NCBI RefSeq assembly: GCF_016920785.2 | Contig: NW_024609835.1 | Span: 82,804,243 to 82,868,242, forward strand | Source of the DNA: Ixodes scapularis | Taxonomy: Eukaryota; Arthropoda; Arachnida; Ixodida; Ixodidae | Reading direction: 5' to 3' | DNA length: 64,000 nucleotides | Shown here: piece after piece, positions 33,098-42,269 of the stretch | Numbering within the stretch: position 1 is the stretch's first letter | How the letters are laid out: each line of letters opens with the position of its first letter | Notes under the pieces: model-generated | What the model was told of the DNA's origin: nothing | Seen by the model: only the letters and a program-made list of their open reading frames with translations | Database searches by the model: none | Position numbers and translations under genes: made by a program

Positions 33098-35209
33098 TCA
33101 GAGCATCGCAGTTAGGGGCTGCAGGATTTCGGCGAAGTTGGCTACGAACCGAGCCAGATAGGTCGCCATTCCGAGGACCCTCTGTAGCTCTGTTCTTGAT
33201 GTAGGCGGTCGCATATCCATAACAGCCTTGAGTTTTGAAATGTCGGGTCGAATTCCTAGGCTGTCTATTCGGTGACCAAGAAACGTGAGTTCCTGTACAC
33301 CAAACAAGCATTTGTCCTTGTTGAGAGTAATTCCTGCACTGCAGATCTTTTCAAGGACGTTACGGAGTCTTTCGTCGTGTTCTTCTTTGCAGGATCCCCA
33401 AATCAGAACATCGTCCATGAGGCATACGACACCGCTGAGCCCTTCAAGGATGCTGGACAGTTGTTTTTGGAAATGTTCTGGAGCAGATGAGATCCCGAAT
33501 GGGAGTCGGTTGAAACAAAATCTGCCAAAAGGTGTGATGAACGTGGTGAATTTCTTGCTTTCGTCGCTCAGGGGAATCTGCCAAAACCCGGAGTTAGCGT
33601 CGAGTTTCGTGAAGATTTTCGCGCCCTGAAGAAGGCCAAGAGTATGTTCGACGGACGGAATGGGATGCCACTCTCTCAAGACATAGCGATTTAATTCTGT
33701 GAAGTCAACGCATATGCGCACTGCTCCAGTCCGCTTTGGTGCGATCACCATGGGTGCGCACCATTCGGTTGGGTCACTGACAGGGGAGATGACGCCGATG
33801 TCCTCCATACGTTGAAGTTCTTGCTTCGTCTTTTCGTACAGTGGGATCGGGACACGACGTGGCGAGCTTAGAGCAAACGGTTTCGCGTTCTCCTGGAGCT
33901 GCAGGTGATATTCCCCAGGGAATGTTCCCAACCCTGTGAACAGTGATGGAAAGTCGACTTTCGGGTTTACCGTCGTTTCGATCCTGTTGATTGGTGAAAG
34001 TAGTTGGAGCCCTTTGATAGCCGGCTTTCCTAAAAGGGGTATGGTAACGTCTTGGAGAACATAAATGTTCTGCTCGGACACTCGGTCCTTGTAGGACATT
34101 GCGAGGGGTACCACACTTTGTATTGCTAGCGTCTTTCCGTCTGGTCCACGAAGTTGGCGAGGTGGATTCTGCAGTAGCGGCTGTGGTTCAAGCTCGTTGA
34201 ACACCGCTGGCGGGATTACCGTTTCGTCGGCGCCTGTGTCGATCTTAAATCTCACTGGCTCGGACTGGATTAACACATCAACCTCCCAACTATTAACTTG
34301 CGGAGATGTCACAATTCCAAGGAAACCGACGTTGGGACCTGGAGCTTCTACGAAGTCCACTCTTTTTGACAGGCATACCTCGGAGAAGTGTCCTTTCTTG
34401 TGGCAATTTGTGCATACTTTGGACCGCGCTGGACACGAAGTGCGTGGATGCGTGTCTCTCCAACACCACCTGCATCGTGTTCGGTTGTCTGATGGCATGG
34501 TCAGCGGACGTTGCTGGTATGGAGTGTTTTCCCTCTGCCTTCTATCGTCAGGACCCTCGCGTTTGTTTGTACTGAGGGCCGTAGAAGCAGTTTTTTCTTT
34601 GTCCGATGACGAACTCTTGTGGATGTTCGAATTTCGATCCTGGTTTAGTTCCTCCTGTTGTTTGCGCACGCTTTCTACTTGTCGGGCTGTTTCCAGCGCT
34701 GTCTGAAGCGTTGGTTCGGCGTTAAGCTGTAGCTTTGCAGAGAGTTTTGAGTCTTGAATGCCGACAACGAAGCGATCCCTCACCAGTTGCTCTCGCAGAT
34801 TGTCGTAGTCGCAGTCCTTCGACAGGGTATGAAGTGTCGTTGCGAACTCTTCAATGGACTCTCCGTCTTGTTGGGATCTCATGTTGAAGCGTGCCCGCTC
34901 GAAAATTATGTTCCGCTTTGGGATGAAGTAGCTGTCAAACCTTTGCAGTACGACGTCAAAATTCTTGAAATCCTCCGCGGACAACTGGAAAGTGCTGAGA
35001 ACGTCCTCTGACTGATCTCCCATTATATAAAGAAAGGCGTCAATTTGGTGCTCCTCAGGCTTTGTGCAAAGTCCTGATGCGGTTCGGAACCGTTCGAAGC
35101 GTTTCTTCCACTTGGGCCACTCATTTGGTGACGTAAAGCAGAAAGGTTCAGGTGGCTGAATCATAAACGATGCCATCGAAGCAGAAGGTTTGAGGCTGGC
35201 TTCAGCCAT
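33098..35209 (-). CDS. Gypsy gag-protease-reverse transcriptase (703 aa)
   Basis: Gag and pol are in one frame. Residues 1-230 are gag. Around 245-285 lie two Cys/His knuckles, the second a perfect CTNCHKKGHFSEVC. The aspartic protease motif FKIDTGADETVIP lies near residue 325. The RT domain (about 430-640) has VRICVDFTELNRYV, FTKLDANSGFWQI, FNRLPFGISSAPE and the active site LMDDVLIWG (a Met-Asp-Asp variant of YxDD), then FLGHRIDSLGIRPD. The frame ends at TGA (33098-33100), inside the RT-RNase H connection. The sequence KKQEFVWGPVQQNAFDRW continues in the same frame directly after it, so this is a nonsense mutation and not a frameshift. Lineage call: K02A2.6/Mag-like. Confidence 0.92.
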   Translation of the reverse strand: MAEASLKPSASMASFMIQPPEPFCFTSPNEWPKWKKRFERFRTASGLCTKPEEHQIDAFLYIMGDQSEDVLSTFQLSAEDFKNFDVVLQRFDSYFIPKRNIIFERARFNMRSQQDGESIEEFATTLHTLSKDCDYDNLREQLVRDRFVVGIQDSKLSAKLQLNAEPTLQTALETARQVESVRKQQEELNQDRNSNIHKSSSSDKEKTASTALSTNKREGPDDRRQRENTPYQQRPLTMPSDNRTRCRWCWRDTHPRTSCPARSKVCTNCHKKGHFSEVCLSKRVDFVEAPGPNVGFLGIVTSPQVNSWEVDVLIQSEPVRFKIDTGADETVIPPAVFNELEPQPLLQNPPRQLRGPDGKTLAIQSVVPLAMSYKDRVSEQNIYVLQDVTIPLLGKPAIKGLQLLSPINRIETTVNPKVDFPSLFTGLGTFPGEYHLQLQENAKPFALSSPRRVPIPLYEKTKQELQRMEDIGVISPVSDPTEWCAPMVIAPKRTGAVRICVDFTELNRYVLREWHPIPSVEHTLGLLQGAKIFTKLDANSGFWQIPLSDESKKFTTFITPFGRFCFNRLPFGISSAPEHFQKQLSSILEGLSGVVCLMDDVLIWGSCKEEHDERLRNVLEKICSAGITLNKDKCLFGVQELTFLGHRIDSLGIRPDISKLKAVMDMRPPTSRTELQRVLGMATYLARFVANFAEILQPLTAML

Positions 35210-35250
35210 TGCTCACCTTTCTGTGCAGCAGGTGAAGACTGTTCGTTGTT

Positions 35251-35267
35251 CCTCTATTCTGACACCA
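35251..35267 (-). other. Primer-binding site
   Basis: Immediately inside the 5' LTR the minus strand reads TGGTGTCAGAATAGAGG. TGG is the complement of a tRNA CCA end, in the expected position. I do not assign the tRNA. Confidence 0.7.
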
Positions 35268-35386
35268 TGTTTTATATAATTCCTCTTATTTACATCAGCA
35301 TAACTGGTCCCTGCTTCGATCGAGTCCAGACCCTGTCTCGTGCGAGTCCAGCTCCCAGTCTCGTGCCCCGTGCAAGCGGGAGCACA
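35268..35386 (-). repeat. Gypsy 5' LTR (119 bp)
   Basis: Identical to 30464-30582 except at 35276. The CTAGT duplication follows directly at 35387-35391, which fixes this boundary. Confidence 0.9.
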
Positions 35387-35391
35387 CTAGT

Positions 35392-36496
35392 GTCTACGGG
35401 ACTCCAGGTTGCAAATTGAAGCAGGCATCAACCAGTCTACTTTTCCTGTCTTCCTGTGTATTCCTATGGGAAAACGTACGATATAATCTTCGCTTCTCCG
35501 GAGAATATTAGAATTCAGCGTTCTTTATTTACTCGTTACTGGTACTACATAGCTTTATTTATTTTATAAAGTGTAATTTATTTAGTTCATGTTTTTTTTA
35601 TATAATCAGCAATGTTTAATTAAGTTATCAACTATTGAGGCCCAAGTCTATGTTGTACAGCCTGACATGTGAATACAAGCTATCAATTCAAGCAAAAAGA
35701 ACAATTAAAAAGTTTGTTGTGTTAATTTAAGCTGTAATATTATTCAGATGACGAAACGCAGTTTGTTACTAACACACTGTTTGTTACTAATTAAGTACGT
35801 GTTCTCCGTTCCCTAACTCCATGCTTCGTTCTTGCCCTCTGTTTAGATTGTTTCATTTAGCATATATTAGCATCATTTTGGTGTTTTGTTAAGCTCATTC
35901 ACTCTGCGTCCTTCATAGCATTAACCAAATACGCAAATATGCGCCCTATAATTGCAGTCTGCAACGTCAACACGTATTATACATGCCTTTGGGTTATTTT
36001 AGCGCATTGTTCTAGGCCATGAATTCTAAAAAAGAACGCTACGACATATTTTTGTACATCCGATTGTAAAACTTTCCAAACTTTATTCTGTCACCACACT
36101 GAGCAATATTTGCTATTATAATCGAGCGCGAAGAGAAAACGCATTTGCGTTTTCCCATAGGAATGCATTACCGCAAGTCAAATGTAGACTAGACGCTGTA
36201 AGCTTCAAAATGCAACAGCACACTAGCGCCACGTGAGCCTCTGGCGTTCATTGTAATAACTCGACGCCGCACATAACCCGGCTCGTTATCTACTGGCAGA
36301 GCTAACCGCATTTAAATGTGAATAGCGCTTGACTCCTCAGGCGTAGCATAAACCGGACGTCATTGCGCCACTCTGCGTGCTTTTCAGACATCTGCTCTAC
36401 CAACAGATAAAATAAGTAGAGATAGGGACAGAGAAAGATAGGTGGGCGTTGGATAAACATTGTCAATCAGCGCTCTGCGCTTCTTTGCTATAGAGC
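35392..36496. other. AT-rich intergenic sequence
   Basis: No gene or recognised repeat. Confidence 0.35.
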
Positions 36497-36987
36497 CGGG
36501 GCTGTGTGCGATCAGCAGAATAGCCTAGCAGACGACTCTCGCACCGCAAAGAGCTTTATGCGCACGCTCCTAATCTCTCCCGTATCGCCGCACCCCTCCG
36601 CGGCAATGCGCTGGCCGTCCGGCGGTCGACGTTCGCTTGATAGTATTAAAAACATGGGCCACTGCACCTGCACTTTACTCATAAAAGGTAAAAACACCGA
36701 ATCGCTTGACGTTTATTTTAGCACTTTCTTGTAATTGATGATCAGGTCAATGTGAAAATCCCATATGCCACGGGAAAAGTTTAAGTATCGCTAGCGAAAC
36801 AAATATATACTGTCCGCAAAACATAAATAAATGAATACGCTGTCCTCACAAACGAAGATGTCAACACGTAGTTGAAAGCTGACGCTTTTCACTAGAGCGT
36901 GACCATTGTAGACGCGTTTTTGCCATTCCTCTTTTTGGTGAAGTTTTGCGCAGTAACACGCAGTGCCGTTGGAAGTATTTCTGAGGC

Positions 36988-37006
36988 GGGGGGGGGGGGG
37001 GGGGGG
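36988..37006. repeat. Poly-G run (19 nt)
   Basis: One of many long G or C homopolymers in this window (see findings). Confidence 0.9.
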
Positions 37007-37829
37007 CAACGGAATTGGGGTGGAGTGGGGGGATGAAGCATCTAGAACAATATGGATATATAAAATCGAAACGCTCACAAACGTTTATTTAGAACGAATA
37101 TATGTCCTTCCTCTTTTGGAATGTGGTGACCTTGTTTTTCTCCCATGTTGACGTCTTCAAACAGCGTGAAATAAGAAAGAGCTCACTGGTGCCCGAAAAC
37201 GGTTCGTCGTTCAGCCGTCCTCGACACAAACTCTCTGATGATAGGGTTCAGATCAAGTTTTGCTGCTCGCTCACTATTTACGTGCCGCAGCGTCACCTGA
37301 GTCAGTCGCTTTTGTGACATGGTAGCTCTGAGGTAATTCTTGATACGTCGAAGTGCGCTGAGACTTCGTTCAGCTGATGCCGCTGACGCTGGCACTGTCA
37401 TTATAAGTTCCGCAAGGCGCATCACCTCAGTCATCATCCTCTTGACCTCTGGGACTTGTCTGCCCAGAGCACGGCACAACTCGGGTACGGAGCCGATCTG
37501 ACCGCTTGAGAGCGAGTGAACCATGTTCAGCTGCCTTGAAAGGCTTTCCAGGTGAAAATCAGTAGCGTGGGATCCTAACTTCCTTTCAACGTCCTCTGCA
37601 GTTTGTGGCTTCTCTTGAATAACGCACAAAAATATTTGCTCTAGTTGTGCGAGACTTTGCATGCCTGGTTGCTTGAATCGTCTTGCAAGCTCGGCGCAAA
37701 CACAACCTAACGCTTCGTAGAACTGCTTCCGAAGGCCTCTCTCCGCGTCTAGAAATGCTGGTGGACAGGGCTCGCTGCTGTGTTCGAACCTTCTTGGAGG
37801 ACCGCATCGCGTGGTCTTGTTTGAAGGGG

Positions 37830-37863
37830 CCTTTAGCTCATGCTTTTTTGCATGAGCTAAAGG
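37830..37863. repeat. Perfect palindrome, 14-bp arms, T6 loop
   Basis: CCTTTAGCTCATGC, TTTTTT, then the exact reverse complement. It lies inside the hAT-like reading frame. Confidence 0.95.
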
Positions 37864-37884
37864 TTTCCAAAAAGTGGTTTCCAA

Positions 37885-37934
37885 AGAGTGGTTTCCAAAA
37901 AGTGTAGGTTCGTACACTTTTTGGAAACCACTCT
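37885..37934. repeat. Perfect palindrome, 22-bp arms, 6-nt loop
   Basis: Arms 37885-37906 and 37913-37934 are exact inverses around GGTTCG. Just upstream the same GTGGTTTCCAAA word is directly repeated, so the insertion is a local copy of its own flank. Confidence 0.95.
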
Positions 37935-38272
37935 CCTTTCTTTGCCTTGTCAAGTGTGCTTCCAGGGCCTCCGTCGCCCTCAGCGCTCCTCCCACAGAAG
38001 TATCTGGCTTCTGCAGCGATGTTGCAAGTTCTTCGCATGGTCCAAATATTGTGATGGCGCAGTTGCGACCAAACACGGTCTCGAACTTTTGCATTTTCTT
38101 CAAGAAGCCGTGTGTTGCTGCCTTCTTGTCGTCTCGCGGATACCCCTTGTCATTCAAAATGTCTTTCAGGGTTAGTTGCACACTTTCGTAGTTCTCGACG
38201 AAGCGCACCATCGCTTTTACTGGAACAACCCACCGGGTGGGGCACAGAGGAAGCAGCTTGGATACTCTTCCA

Positions 38273-38309
38273 CGTTAAGGACATTATGATTCCCAAAATG
38301 TCCTTAACG
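38273..38309. repeat. Palindrome with 13-bp arms at a frame disruption
   Basis: CGTTAAGGACATT (38273-38285) and its exact inverse (38297-38309) flank an 11-nt loop. The transposase frame is lost at this point: LPLCPTRWVV in another frame follows directly. Confidence 0.9.
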
Positions 38310-39021
38310 ATGGCAAGCGCGTCGTAAATCAGCTCGCAGCCTCGTCCAACCTCGTGCAGAACAAGATCTAAGGCGTGGTTGCTGCGATGAACGTACACAG
38401 TTTTTTGCTGCACTTCGGTCACTTTTTTCTGTACCCCGTTTAACCTTTCTGACATTTTTGCAGCACCATCAAAGCACTGTCCACAAAGGCTCTGAAAGTC
38501 TGGACCCAACCGCATGATAATGTTTTTCATCACAGCAAAAAGAGTTGCGGCACTCGGGTTGTACAAGGCAACAAAAATCTCCTTTACATGAAAAGTGGCT
38601 GGATCCACGCACCTGATCCGCAGAGAGAACTGCTCAGAGGAGTTGATTCCGTGTCCGTCGTGCCGTCGGCAATGATGCTCAAGAAGGTTAAATGCCTTAC
38701 CTCTTGTATGATGCCCCGCAGCAGCTCGTGAGACATGATTTCAATTACTTTGTTTTGAACGTCAGCGCTCAGCCACTTGTCCCGCCTTTTCATCCACATC
38801 TCCAAGGCCGGGACGTCCTGAGATCTTTCGTCGAGTAGTAGCCGCAGGTTTCCATCTTCATACGAATGTCCGCGCAGGGCCTGACCCGAGCGTGCAAGGT
38901 ATCTGATGGAACTGAAGACAGCACGGAGTGATGTTCGCTCCTCATTCTCCTCCTTCAGGCTCAGCTCACTGAGAAGCTTGATCACTGGTGCTTTCTGCAG
39001 TCTCTGCAACAAGCTATACAC

Positions 39022-39640
39022 GGACCGGCTGTGGCATTCACTTTTTTTATGAGTTCTAAACTTCTCAGTTGCTGTGTGAAAAGTTGAACCGAGCCCAACT
39101 CCTTACGTTACGTTAGAACGAGCCTTATGTACTGCGTTGTCACGGTAACTCACCGTACTAGCTCGTTGTCACCGAAACATTCATGTCTCCATTGTCGCGT
39201 GCCAGGCTATCTCCTTGAATTGGGTGCCACGCTAAATACGCAGCACATATTTCCCGGTGACTTTTCGTAACGTAACGTAAGAAGACGGGTCTGTTTGAAC
39301 GAGCCTTCACATCCTAGTGTTTTTGAAGCACTATCTACATTGTGGTTTTTCTTTTTTCTGTGAAAACGCTTTTAATCGGGTGAATCAACCGTGAAACAAC
39401 AATACACGCGGAGGGCACTGCGCATTTTCATATTTTGATTAGCGCCAGTACTCCGCTCTGCGCATGTTTCGTATTTTGATTTGCGCCACTACTCTGCCGT
39501 GGAAATTTTCAAACACTAATTTTGAGAAGCAATTTCTGCTTAGTTACAATATGAAGTATCAAGCGTACTTTTTAATTTTATGCAATAAAACTTGGTGAAG
39601 GGCGTTTTCTAGTTTTCCCTAATTTGTTTTTGTGTAAGAG
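39022..39640. other. Intergenic sequence
   Basis: No gene seen beyond possible decayed 5' parts of the hAT-like frame. Confidence 0.35.
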
Positions 39641-39644
39641 AAAA

Positions 39645-39795
39645 GTAACTGAAAATTAACGTCGTTACTTTTTAAAAGTAACTAACTGTAACGAGTTACT
39701 CTCTTGTTGCAGTAACTGTAACGGTAACTTCGCTACTTTTTTCTGAACGTAACTGTAACTGTAACGAATTACTTTTTAAAAGTAACTTACCCAAG
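39645..39795. repeat. GTAAC/GTTAC palindromic block
   Basis: Dense GTTACTTTTTAAAAGTAAC-type words, as at the inner ends of the hAT element at 11.8-13.7 kb. Probably a solo end of a related element, as no partner end or target duplication was found. Confidence 0.45.
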
Positions 39796-39805
39796 ACTGA
39801 GTACG

Positions 39806-39995
39806 ACTGCTAGCCTGGGGTCTTTAACGTGCACCGCACAGTAGTGATACACGACCGCACGCCGGTACGATGCTCATCCATGTCGAAACGGGGAGAGGTG
39901 GGGATCAAACCGAGGATGCCTGGGTTCTGAAGCGCGAGCTTTCGCTCCACGTGCTTCGAGCTGGTGTGCGCTAGACGCCTCAGCCACGATCCCCC
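39806..39995 (-). repeat. tRNA-derived SINE, copy 3 (best preserved)
   Basis: On the minus strand it has an A-box-like TGGCTGAGGCG, then CTAGCGCACACCAGCTCGAAG and a B box GGTTTGATCCC close to the consensus. The shared body follows (CATCGTACCGGCGTGCGGTC … GTGCACGTTAAAGACCCCAGG). Copies at 10123-10350 and 6985-7215 are more decayed. Confidence 0.65.
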
Positions 39996-40002
39996 TTTGT
40001 GA

Positions 40003-40680
40003 CGTCATACTGCGTTGAGAACGACGTCGAGGTCAACGTTGACGTGGACGATGACGACATCACGCGACCTTAAAATGACGATGTCCCTGTAAACGTAACG
40101 CCATAAAGACGCTTGATATCAGGTCGTCGACATCGCCATCAACATGACACAACTTGACATCACGATGACGTCACGACAACTTCACGACGTCGACGTCGAC
40201 GTCATCGTCAACGACGGTGACGTTACACGATGTCAAGACTTCGTCGTGACGGAGCGTCGACGCCGATGTTAGCGAAGACGTCGACCTTACACGCCGTGAA
40301 GTCTGTCGTGAAGTCGTTGTGACGTTTACGTTGAGGACGACTTCAAGACAACGTTAACGTGACGTCATAGCGATGTTTGTCATTCCGTGTGGCGTCGACG
40401 TCAACGTCGGCATCTACGACTGCGACCACGCCGTCCTCGTCGCGGCACGACGTCCTGACCGCGTTACAACGACGACTTGATGTCGCGTGACGGCGTCGTC
40501 CTCAACGCGACGCGATGACACGACCGCGTGCAACGGCGACTTCATGTCGCAAAACGTCGTTCGACGCGACGGGATGGCCTTACTACTTCATCTTGGCGTC
40601 GCGTAATGTCATAGTCGACAATGACGTCGTGGCGTCGTTGTAACGTCACGTCGTCATGACGTCGTGTTTTGACGTTTCCT
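40003..40680. repeat. GACGTC-rich low-complexity tract
   Basis: About 680 bp consist largely of GACGTC/ACGTCG/CGTTGACG words on both strands. GACGTC occurs at least ten times, including TGACGTCA near 40003 (the CRE palindrome) and a triple near 40181-40200. It has no fixed period and no sustained reading frame. It may be a degenerate satellite or part of an element. Confidence 0.6.
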
Positions 40681-41159
40681 TTGATGTCAAAATAAAAAAA
40701 AAATACAATATACCCCCTAAAGGGCTATATTGCTCATATTACCTTAACCTGTGTCGTCAAGAAGCGGTGAGCCGGGACCACCTCTAGTACACGCTGAAGG
40801 CGCCTTTTCTGTAACTGGTTCAGCTCCGGTCACATTCGAACTGATTGGTCGTGTTTGCTGTGTGAGAGAGAAAAGTTAAATGTTTAAGAACGGAACGTGG
40901 GAAATTTCGGGAGACTTGGGCCGAGATTCTGGACGAGGAAGGATGATGTCGCAAAAAGTGAGTTGTAACTTGGACAGGTGTAAATAAATGTGCATGGTAC
41001 AAGACAAGCCGAAAGTCGACCCGTCATTCAGCGACGTTCGTGCAACCACGCTCCAGATCATCGGAGCGAAACCTGACTTCCACACCACCGGGTGGAGCAA
41101 AAACCTAACTCCAAGGAAGGTGCTAAGCAGCTCAACTGCAAAAGGGGCCTTCAATGGGA
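40681..41159. other. Intergenic sequence
   Basis: No recognised gene. Short frames on both strands are unsupported. Confidence 0.35.
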
Positions 41160-42012
41160 ATACAGAAATATTTATTTATTTATTTAAATACCTTAAGAAC
41201 CCTGAGTCCGGGTATTACATAAGGGAGTGGGTTAAAAATAGCGAAGTTAACTTTTGACGGAACAAATCGATGTCTTGAGCAGAGACGATGGCTTCGGGCG
41301 GGCATTTCCAGTCCACAGATGTCGCCAGAAAAAAAGATTTAAGGAATGCTGTATTTCGAAATAAAAGAAAGCCAACTTGCCATGGTGGTCAATGCGAGGT
41401 GGTATGCGATGAGGTGGCAAGATGAATGAAATGTGTAGATGATAATCGAAGTAAAACCTGTAGAAAAGACATAATTTAGCGATGCACCTGCGTGAACACA
41501 AAGGGGTTAATGATAAATTTTTTTCAAGTTCAGTAACAATAACAAACCTAGAGTATTGAGACGTTATAAAGCGAGTGGCACGAGTTTGAACTGATTCTAA
41601 GTTGGTTACAAGGTATTTGAGCGGGGGGCCACAGACTGATGTTGAATATTCTAGTTTCGGACGTACCAATGTGACTTATGCAAGTCGTTTCGCAGATGAG
41701 GACGCGAGACGAAGATTACGGCGCAAGAGACCAAGAGTGCGGTTTGGGTCGGAAATGGTAGTATTAATATGGGTCTTCCAAGAAAGGTCCTGAAGGAGGT
41801 GAACGCCAGGATACTTGTAAGTCGACACGGAATCAATACTGAGATTACCAACAGAGTAGGAGAAGTAAAATTGTTTACGAGTGCGATAGAAGAGAGGTAA
41901 CTACCTCTCTTCTATCGAATTTAGGTGTATTTAGTAGCATCTGAAACTTAGAACACCAATCGTTTATTCGGTCTAGATCAGCGTGTAGGTTATGCAATCT
42001 GGGGCACGCTGG
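41160..42012 (-). pseudogene. LINE ORF2 C-terminal reverse-transcriptase fragment
   Basis: Minus-strand frames carry LHADLDRINDWCSKFQMLL, then YPGVHLLQDLSWKTHINTTI … RTLGLLRRNLRLASSSAKRL and VRPKLEYSTSVCGPPLKYLV … LESVQTRATRFITS. This is the conserved post-RT region of jockey/CR1-type elements (YLGVxLxxDLSWxxHI … VRPxLEYxxxVWxP). A TAG and frameshifts interrupt it. The 3' end at about 41160-41190 is a TAAA repeat tail. A 16-bp-arm palindrome (41884-41917) breaks the frame. Confidence 0.8.
41884..41917. repeat. Perfect palindrome, 16-bp arms, 2-nt loop
   Basis: CGATAGAAGAGAGGTA, AC, then the exact inverse, inside the LINE coding region. Confidence 0.95.
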
Positions 42013-42035
42013 AGTAGTGTGCTTTGATGGGCTAG

Positions 42036-42268
42036 TTGGATGGACAAGTGTTCAAGAGGGGGGCCCTGCTCAAGGGCTGGAAGCAGCACTGGTTCGTCCT
42101 CGACTCCACAAAGCACCAGCTGCGGTACTACGAGGCGGTGGGTGCCGGCTGTACACCGTGTCCCCCATCTTCCTCCAGCTCCTCGACGTGGTGCATAAGC
42201 TGCTGCGCCAGTTCCCGATGTCCTTCGAGTTCAACGAGCTGTTCCTGCGCTCCCTGCTCTACAGGAGA
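42036..42268 (+). pseudogene. Rearranged SBF/MTMR5-like fragments (PH then phosphatase)
   Basis: The first frame (42036-42128) reads GQVFKRGALLKGWKQHWF then VLDSTKHQLRYYEA. This closely resembles the C-terminal PH domain of SBF1/SBF2 (MTMR5/MTMR13). The next frame (about 42145-42268) reads LYTVSPIFLQLLDVVHKLL then RQFPMSFEFNELFLRSLLY. That is the myotubularin-phosphatase pattern (SPVFLQFxDxVxQxxxQFPxxFEFNExFL). In SBF proteins the phosphatase-like domain precedes the C-terminal PH domain, so the order here is reversed. No introns lie between the parts. It is likely a rearranged or captured host fragment, abutting Gypsy sequence at about 42270. Confidence 0.5.
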
Positions 42269-42269
42269 G

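Larger units (their letters stand above)
30464..35386 (-). mobile_element. Gypsy LTR retrotransposon (K02A2.6/Mag-like), 4.9 kb
   Basis: This is a complete insertion on the minus strand. It is flanked by a 5-bp direct duplication CTAGT (30459-30463, 35387-35391) and bounded by 119-bp LTRs that differ at one base. The order on the minus strand is 5' LTR, primer-binding site, gag-protease-RT in one frame, RNase H, a hairpin insertion, integrase, polypurine tract, 3' LTR. There is no envelope-like frame. The copy is defective: an in-frame TGA after RT (33098-33100), an in-frame TAG inside RNase H (32762-32764), a frame loss near 32640, and a 0.6-kb hairpin before integrase. The near-identical LTRs say the insertion is fairly recent, although 119 bp gives little power. 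Confidence 0.93.
30066..36680. repeat. Inverted ~185-bp pair (30066-30250 / 36497-36680) around Gypsy
   Basis: The segment 30066-30250 is present inverted at 36497-36680 with moderate divergence. Shared text includes TAGCCTAGCAG, ATCTCTCCCGTATCGCCG, CCCCTCCGCGGCA and GGGCCACTG. The pair brackets the Gypsy insertion and 1.1 kb of anonymous DNA. It may be the long TIRs of one larger element into which Gypsy jumped, or two opposed copies of one repeat. Confidence 0.55.
37183..39021 (-). pseudogene. hAT/DUF4371 transposase-like gene (ZMYM1/ZNF862-type), frameshifted
   Basis: This is a domesticated-type or mobile hAT protein lacking its N-terminal zinc finger. Three successive minus-strand frames join up. 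In 39021-38640, RYLARSGQALRGHSYEDGN … ERSQDVP … SADVQNKVIEIMSHELLR … SIIADGTTD carries the first Asp. In 38640-38280, SSEQFSLRIRCVDPATFHVK … CGQCFDGAAKMS carries the second Asp. In 38211-37183, FVENYESVQLTLKDIL … PASAASAERSLSALRRIKNY is the hAT dimerisation helix with its Glu. A 1-nt loss near 38638 and a rearrangement at a palindrome (38273-38309) shift the frame. Two further hairpins (37830-37934) add repeated codons in the linker. The C-terminal half is long and open. Confidence 0.8.

Noticed and set aside
30811..35011. Plus-strand open frames across the Gypsy element
   Set aside because: They overlap the well-supported minus-strand gag-pol frames and carry no motifs.
30464..35386. Envelope gene making this an errantivirus
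   Set aside because: Integrase is followed directly by the polypurine tract and LTR; no third frame exists.
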